Source of the DNA: DATJPW01 sp035506215
Lineage (GTDB): Bacteria > Desulfobacterota > Desulfomonilia > Desulfomonilales > Desulfomonilaceae
Direction of reading: 5' to 3'
Assembly (NCBI GenBank): GCA_035506215.1
Contig: DATJPW010000122.1
Span: 1 to 10,680, forward strand
Length of the DNA stretch: 10,680 nucleotides
Positions within the stretch are counted from its first letter, which is position 1, and every line of letters starts with the position of its first letter. The position numbers and the translations under genes were made by a program. The notes below the pieces were generated by a model. The model saw only the letters and a program-made list of their open reading frames with translations. It did not search any database and was not told the DNA's origin. Shown piece by piece: positions 6,131 to 10,680 of this stretch.

Positions 6131-7574
6131 ATGATGGGAATTCATAAAAAGCCTTTCACCAATGACGTTGTCCGATTCATCCTCGGACTGGGTGAGGCGT
6201 TAGGATACGTTGTTGACGACGAAGAATATATGTTCCCGGGTGAACCAGACTCCCCTATTTTGGATGTCACTTGGAGAAAATCTGTTCATGACAAATTCCC
6301 GCTTTTCATCTTTGAAATTGAATCAAGTGCTACTAAGGCTTCAACCGATAACGCTCTAAAAGTGCTTTCACCAAAAACGGGACTTTATCCCAAACCGCTT
6401 TTCCTATTCCATGTTTTCATAGATGATGCTGCTGATCGTCGCAGAATTGAGGACTTACGAAACCAATATGATGATGTGAACTATGACACATTTGCCTTGA
6501 GAACTGTCTCACATCATCGCAAATTTATTTCGTGTCTAATCTGTCAGCACTTTCGGGTTTTCGATGATCTCGATCTCCCCGTTTTTCTTGGTCAATTCAT
6601 AAACGAACATCCATTACAAGTTGAGGTGTGTGAAATTTTGCAAATTCTGCTCGACCTAAAATACGACCTTCGGCCTGCATCGAATTTTTTGGCAGAATTT
6701 GAACTTTCTATTTTGGACTATGGAGAGGATATTTTTAGAAATTTCTACATTTCGTATTTGCCTGCATTCCTGTCGAACTCCTCTTACCCATCGCAACTAT
6801 ATCGCTGGGATGAAACGGGCGAAGAGAGCATATACTTCCGAATCGTACACCTTGCACTAGTGCTTCTGACCAAGGCAAGTCAAGATTATGCCTTATACTT
6901 CAGAAAAATACAGGCTGAAGAAGATCGACTATGGGGTGAACCACTTTCAAAGGGAAATTTTGGTCTATCGTCGTGGGACGACGATTGCGAAATGTATTCT
7001 GAATGGCCGCTACTTCTGACCATGTTGGCTGCCAGTTTCGAAGGGACGGGGATGAGTGCTTACTTCTCCAAGAAGCTTAAGGCATTTGTTTCTGAAGCTT
7101 CTTTCTATTTTGGGCACTTGACCCTTCATCCGTTCGCCTGGTTAGCAATCGCTTCTCAAATTGCTAACGATCGCGAGAGCTATGCTTTTGTGGCCGAACT
7201 GACTGATTGCATAGGCGGAATTCCCCTCCAAGCGATAACAGAACCAAGCATATTTTCTGGTTTTCCAGTGGATGACAGCCTTGAACCAGAATATGATGAT
7301 TCAGCTTGTTTTCAATCTTTGCCGCAATATAATCAGTGGGGTTCTATAATAGGCCCCCTAGTCAAATCACCAGCAACTGGCATAATCCAAAGCATTGTAT
7401 CAGGTTTTTTGTTTCGCAACGGCGGCTTGGCAGGGGAGGGACGTCAGTCCTTTGCATGCTTTTGCCTCAAATGTTCTCTTCAAAGTGCTTTCTCGCGAAG
7501 TCTGGCATGAGATGACGCTTTCAATCTCACGTCACGAATCCACGGAATCATTTCCGACAGCTATTCTTACTTGA
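6131..7574 (+). CDS. Unknown protein with nuclease-like N-terminus, frameshifted near its 3' end
   Basis: The uninterrupted frame ends at TGA 7508-7510 (459 residues), but its last 30 or so residues look unlike protein. The +1 frame, blocked upstream by TAA at 7383-7385, is open to TGA 7572-7574 and reads naturally (HAFASNVLFKVLSREVWHEM). The real product is probably about 480 residues, with the shift between 7386 and about 7440, possibly in the six-T run 7405-7410. The N-terminus has ILDVTW (43-48) followed by LFIFEIESS (58-66) and a helix with NALKVLS, a layout like PD-(D/E)XK enzymes but with E62-x-E64 in place of ExK. The remaining 380 residues are rich in aromatic residues and of unknown fold. 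There is no clear ribosome site. A second ATG (6134) could also be the start. The DNA looks more AT-rich than its neighbours, in keeping with transfer. Confidence 0.7.
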
Positions 7575-7737
7575 GCCGCTTGGATGGGCTCAGGATGGCT
7601 ACACCGTCCAGGACCTGCTTCCCATCCTGGTTGACGCAAGTGGTCCTGAGCTTAATTCGGTTCTTGTCGGCTATGATTTCGGCCACTTCCACGCGTGCGG
7701 TGATCGTGTCGCCAATGTGAACAGGAGTCAGAAAAAT
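7567..7737 (-). pseudogene. 3' remnant of a MaoC-type enoyl-CoA hydratase gene
   Basis: Read on the minus strand to TAA (7567-7569), about 57 codons match the C-terminal half of MaoC/(R)-specific enoyl-CoA hydratase proteins: FLTPVHIGDTITARVEVAE, then RTTCVNQDGKQVLDG and the end AILSPSKRLK. Full proteins of this family are about 130-150 residues and carry the catalytic Asp/His of the hot-dog fold in the missing N-terminal half. Similarity stops at about 7737, where a hairpin-bearing intergenic sequence begins, so the 5' half has been lost. No start codon or ribosome site remains. It is surely non-functional. Its stop overlaps the +1-frame stop of the gene on the other strand. Confidence 0.75.
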
Positions 7738-7812
7738 GTGCCAGCATCCCGCGATTGCGCGGGACCGGCGCCTACCAATTTCCGAGATGTATAACCTTAC
7801 TGGAATTCTCTA
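7738..7812. repeat. Hairpin-bearing intergenic sequence at the MaoC truncation point
   Basis: TCCCGC (7747-7752) pairs with GCGGGA (7759-7764) across a 6-nt loop, followed by the palindrome GGCGCC. It looks like a dispersed intergenic repeat, but only one copy is present in the window, so this is inference. It separates the MaoC remnant from the nitroreductase stop and might also act as a weak terminator region. Confidence 0.35.
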
Positions 7813-8475
7813 CTATTTTCCTTTGGGTAAGCCGACACTCTGAGCGCCCATTATTCTTTGGGACGGCTTTAATTTCATGGCTTGAGCCAACTTCTCCTTA
7901 TCGATGGATACACGGTATCCGGTGGGCAACCCTTCAGAAGCGCAATACAGATAGACATTTTCAGCTATGAAGCCCGTATCCATAGCAGCCAGGAACATTT
8001 TGGGCCCTTCTTCCCCGTCACCCATTCTCTCCAAATCCGCTACATAGACCAAATGAACAGGCGCATCCTTGAAAGGAGGTTGTGTGTAGGTAAGCGAGCG
8101 AATATCTCCTGCCACCACCTGGACCAGGGCATTTCCTTTCGGATCATAGAGATACATTCCTTCAGGAGTCGCCGCATAGAGAGAAACTTCTTGACGATTC
8201 AACGCAGAGGGCGCTGTGCGTCTGCCGGAATCGGCGCGATTTATGCCCCATCCAGCCCACAACAGGTTCGAAAGAGTTTGCATAGGAAGATTCGCCTGGC
8301 TGTATTCTCGTGTGGTTTTCCTGTCCTTCAATGCTTGTACTAATGACTTGCTCTGGTCGAGCTTTGGTTCCGGCAGTTGAACGGTCTTCGTCTCCTGTGC
8401 GAAAGCAGGCAGAATAAAACCTATACAGAGGATTAAAGACGCCAAGCCAATGATAAATATTCTCGTCCTCATCAT
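7813..8475 (-). CDS. Exported SagB-type nitroreductase-family protein
   Basis: The 220-residue protein begins with a Sec signal peptide: MMRTR, a hydrophobic stretch IFIIGLASLILCIGFIL, then AFA before QE, so cleavage is expected after about residue 26 and the enzyme would be periplasmic. The mature part is an FMN-dependent nitroreductase fold of the SagB-like group. RKTTREYS (52-59) is the FMN-phosphate segment, LLWAGWGINR (71-80) follows, RRTAPSALNRQE (85-96) is the typical 'R.APSA' motif, and DTGFIAENVYLYCASEGL (166-183) is the core helix. Length is normal for this group. GAGG lies before the ATG pair; the second ATG (8470-8472) has the better spacing. Substrate unknown. A periplasmic flavin enzyme would need its FMN delivered or exported with it, which is unusual for the fold. 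Confidence 0.88.
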   Translation of the reverse strand: MMRTRIFIIGLASLILCIGFILPAFAQETKTVQLPEPKLDQSKSLVQALKDRKTTREYSQANLPMQTLSNLLWAGWGINRADSGRRTAPSALNRQEVSLYAATPEGMYLYDPKGNALVQVVAGDIRSLTYTQPPFKDAPVHLVYVADLERMGDGEEGPKMFLAAMDTGFIAENVYLYCASEGLPTGYRVSIDKEKLAQAMKLKPSQRIMGAQSVGLPKGK

Positions 8476-8609
8476 GCACCTCTTTCATTAAATTTCCCTA
8501 TTGGATATTCATTCCCAGAGCGGATGTCAAATCAAGGTCCGGCCTAACGCAACACTGCTGACGTCTTTGTGAGGCCATCTGCAGTTTACCGGCGCATTCA
8601 CGCCCATTC

Positions 8610-9197
8610 CTAGTCAACCATCATAAGGCAATAACGATTACTGGTTTCGTTTGGTTCACGAAGCGTCTGTATGAAAAAGCCGTTGTTTCGTGCCGTCTGA
8701 TAGACATCAATCCCGCAACTTTCCATGGAGGGTCTGGCCTTTCCCGGAAACTCACAGGCTTCGCTCTCGAGGACCTTACATTTCTTGCATAAGGTGCACG
8801 GCCCGGACAAGAATACAAAGGCCTTATAATATCCGTCTTTGAACATCTCTCCTTCTATGTCGACCAGCGCCTCGAAATATTTTCGGTGGGCTTTGGCTTT
8901 TTCCGGCATCCCCGGAACTTCGAAATGAAACAGGATCGCCCTTCTGTAACTCTCTAAGATCGCTTGGGTTTGTTCATGATTCGGGGTATGGGGCGGGCAG
9001 CAATGGCCTTTGGCGTAGCGCGGACAACCAAACTGGCATTTCAGCCGAACCCAGGGCTCCGTAACTACGCTGCCCGGATGGACCTGTTTGGCATGAGTCG
9101 CTCCCGCTTCGATGGCCAAAGCGCAGTACTTTTCCAAATCGGCGTCAGTGTTCAGTATCCTTTCTTGGATTGATGAACTCAATTGGAAAGGCTTCAT
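8610..9197 (-). CDS. DUF2284 Cys-rich metal-binding protein
   Basis: The 195-residue protein is a DUF2284 member, a family of predicted metal-binding proteins found mainly in anaerobes. Two cysteine clusters are present: C54 and C58, with C66 and C67 in GHCCPPHTPN (65-74), and then GPCTLCKKC (132-140) with C134, C137 and C140, plus C148 and C161. The second cluster resembles a ferredoxin-like Fe-S site. The frame could start further upstream (9239), adding 14 residues, but ATG 9195-9197 is preferred because TGGAGGA sits 8 bases before it. It has no signal peptide and is probably cytoplasmic. It lies 134 bp upstream of the nitroreductase start on the same strand, so the two may or may not share a transcript. 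A redox or electron-carrier role is suggested but unproven. Confidence 0.88.
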   Translation of the reverse strand: MKPFQLSSSIQERILNTDADLEKYCALAIEAGATHAKQVHPGSVVTEPWVRLKCQFGCPRYAKGHCCPPHTPNHEQTQAILESYRRAILFHFEVPGMPEKAKAHRKYFEALVDIEGEMFKDGYYKAFVFLSGPCTLCKKCKVLESEACEFPGKARPSMESCGIDVYQTARNNGFFIQTLREPNETSNRYCLMMVD

Positions 9198-9422
9198 GAA
9201 ATTTTCCTCCAATCTCTTGCTCTTGCATGGCTTAACCAATTATACTATGTGAGACACGATTCGCTACGGGCATGCTGAGGGGATCTGAAAAAAAGCCGTT
9301 TCGTCGGTGAGCCGTCAGATAATCATGCGGGGCATGCCGTGCACGCGCTGAACCGCTCCCTGGACTTTCTCACTTAGAATCGTCATCTTTCCCAGCACTC
9401 ATGGGCCATGAAGAGAGGGCAA
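9198..9422. promoter_or_regulatory. Divergent intergenic region with a -10 box and repeated GGGCATGC
   Basis: A TATAAT box on the minus strand (9239-9244) could serve the DUF2284 gene, though no good -35 is visible. GGGCATGC occurs twice (9268-9275 and 9330-9337), and the second copy is part of the palindrome CATGC-GGG-GCATG (9324-9336). Two matching sites between divergent genes could be regulator sites. Evidence is weak. Confidence 0.25.
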
Positions 9423-10680
9423 ATGGAAAGCCATAATCGGCCGCCAATCCTCGATTCTTTCGATGAAACAGACTCAATCGATCTGGCTCACTTTTTGACT
9501 GACGAGGTGACCTCCTCAGGTAGCTTTGACGTCAGAGGAGTGCAAGCAACGCCGTTCGGCAAGTTACTGCAAGGCATCCCCATTCCTGCCCTGTTAATTG
9601 ACCGTTCCTTTTGCATAGTCTTCGCGAATAACGCTTGCACCAAGATAAGCGCAGAGTATGGGAAGACACTAGGGTCACCGTTGTCCGGGATATTTCCTGA
9701 TCTTGCGACTGCCGGGCAAGCCCGCTCAATCATAGAAGAAGTCTTTTCAGCCAGAACACCACGGGTCCATGAAGCGATCCTTCAAATTGAGAAAAATCGG
9801 ATATGGGGTCGCATGCACTTTCGGTCCCTGAGAATCGGTGAAGAGAGGGCGGTTCTCCTTTTGGTTGAAGACTTGAGTCTTGAAAAAAAGCAGCTTCTCT
9901 TGAGCCAAAGGTACCAGGAGGCATTGGAAAAAGAAATCAAGGAGCGCCAGAGGGCTGAAGAAGCGCTTGAAAAAGCGAACCAAGAACTTGAAGAACGAAT
10001 TCGAGCACGTACCTCGGAATTGCTGAAACTTAATAAGGAGTTGGCGCAGGAAATCAGCGAGCGCAGGCATGCGCAGAAATTATTGTACGATAGTCAACAC
10101 AGGCTTGAGCTCGCACTACTGGGAGCGGATTTGGGGTTGTGGGACTACGACGTCCGGAAGAACGAGGTATTCGTCAACCATGTTTGGGTAGACATGCTGG
10201 GTTATTCGCTTGATGAGATTGAGCCTCACGTAAAGTTTTGGCAAGGTTTGATGCATCCGGATGACAAGCCGGGGGTCATCGAAGCTTGGACTAGGCATTT
10301 GGAGGGCCGTTCAAGTTTTTACGAGGCCGAACATCGGCTGAAAGCCAAGTCGGGCGAATGGAAATGGCTTCTTGTCCGCGGGCGGGTCATGGAACGCGAC
10401 AAAGACGGAAAGCCGCTCAGGTTCTCAGGAACTGCCTTCAATGTCACCGACCGTAAGCGTGCTGAAGAGAAGCTGCTTCAATTGTCCAAGGTTTTTATGG
10501 AAGCTCTGGATCCGATTTTGGTAAGGGATCTGGACGGCGCTATCGTTGACCTTAACCAGGCCGCTGAAGAGACCTACGGCTGGCGCCGAGACGAGTTAAT
10601 CGGTAAGCCCTTCAAGACGCTGGTACATCCTGACCGGCATGCCAGGGTTGACGAATTGCGGGAACAATGCAAGCGCGGTG
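9423..10680 (+). CDS. Multi-PAS sensory protein, probably histidine kinase (3' end beyond window)
   Basis: The frame is open from ATG 9423 to the window end (419 residues seen). GAGAGGG just upstream supports this start; an in-frame ATG at 9408 would add five residues. There is no signal peptide or membrane segment, so sensing is probably cytoplasmic. Residues 47-135 form a PAS domain (GIPIPALLIDRSFCIVFAN). Residues 148-225 are a long coiled coil rich in Glu, Lys and Leu with two ERQRAEEAL-like repeats. Residues 227-345 form a PAS_3/PAC unit, with WDYDV, HPDD, RVMERDKDGKPLRFSGTA and NVTDRKRAEEK. A third PAS starts near 349 (FMEALDPILVRDLDGAIVDLN ending DELIGKPF). This order is usual for Deltaproteobacterial hybrid kinases, but no kinase core is visible here, so a diguanylate cyclase or sigma54 activator output cannot be excluded. 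Confidence 0.9.
   Translation, partial: MESHNRPPILDSFDETDSIDLAHFLTDEVTSSGSFDVRGVQATPFGKLLQGIPIPALLIDRSFCIVFANNACTKISAEYGKTLGSPLSGIFPDLATAGQARSIIEEVFSARTPRVHEAILQIEKNRIWGRMHFRSLRIGEERAVLLLVEDLSLEKKQLLLSQRYQEALEKEIKERQRAEEALEKANQELEERIRARTSELLKLNKELAQEISERRHAQKLLYDSQHRLELALLGADLGLWDYDVRKNEVFVNHVWVDMLGYSLDEIEPHVKFWQGLMHPDDKPGVIEAWTRHLEGRSSFYEAEHRLKAKSGEWKWLLVRGRVMERDKDGKPLRFSGTAFNVTDRKRAEEKLLQLSKVFMEALDPILVRDLDGAIVDLNQAAEETYGWRRDELIGKPFKTLVHPDRHARVDELREQCKRG

Noticed and set aside
7405..7411. Programmed -1 frameshift at a T-TTT-TTG slippery site
   Set aside because: The continuation that looks like protein is in the +1 frame, not -1.
9747..10070. 107-codon minus-strand frame rich in Phe and Leu
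   Set aside because: It is the antisense of the Glu/Lys-rich coiled coil of the PAS protein, which explains its composition.

Overview
The window looks like a chromosomal segment of an anaerobic bacterium, most probably a sulfate-reducing or syntrophic member of the Desulfobacterota (Deltaproteobacteria). This rests on a tungsten-type aldehyde ferredoxin oxidoreductase (AOR), a Cys-rich DUF2284 protein, a multi-PAS sensor protein, and intergenic palindromes of the 'GTCATTGCGA...GCAATCTCC' and 'GTCATACCGGCGAAGGCC' kinds. It is inferred from style and gene content; there is no rRNA or other taxonomic marker.

Layout. (1) 1-2009, minus strand: a long gene that leaves the window at its 3' end. 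One uninterrupted frame encodes a complete AOR domain followed by the start of an iron-dependent alcohol dehydrogenase (Fe-ADH). A promoter with an extended -10 lies about 120 bp upstream. (2) 2010-3033: no convincing gene. At 2214-2623 there is a nest of inverted repeats with a 178-bp MITE-like element at its centre. (3) 3034-5864, plus strand: a predicted PD-(D/E)XK nuclease, a 267-bp gap, then a compact overlapping operon of a ParA-type ATPase, a 200-residue protein of unknown function and a NucS-like PD-(D/E)XK nuclease. (4) 6131-7574, plus strand: a large unknown protein with a nuclease-like N-terminal motif and a probable frameshift near its 3' end. (5) 7567-7737, minus: the 3' remnant of a MaoC-type hydratase gene, meeting the preceding gene tail to tail. 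(6) 7813-9197, minus: an exported SagB-type nitroreductase and a DUF2284 metal-binding protein. (7) 9423 to the end, plus: a PAS-domain signalling protein, probably the N-terminal half of a histidine kinase.

Working together. In the AOR/Fe-ADH fusion, acid to aldehyde (ferredoxin-dependent) and aldehyde to alcohol (NAD(P)H-dependent) steps would sit on one chain, comparable in logic to AdhE but using an AOR in place of the CoA-acylating aldehyde dehydrogenase. The middle part has the look of an accessory or defence island: three different nuclease-like genes around a ParA ATPase without ParB, bounded by repeats on one side and a truncated gene on the other. The ParA/unknown/NucS-like trio is the best candidate for an undescribed multi-gene system. 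Its function is inference only.
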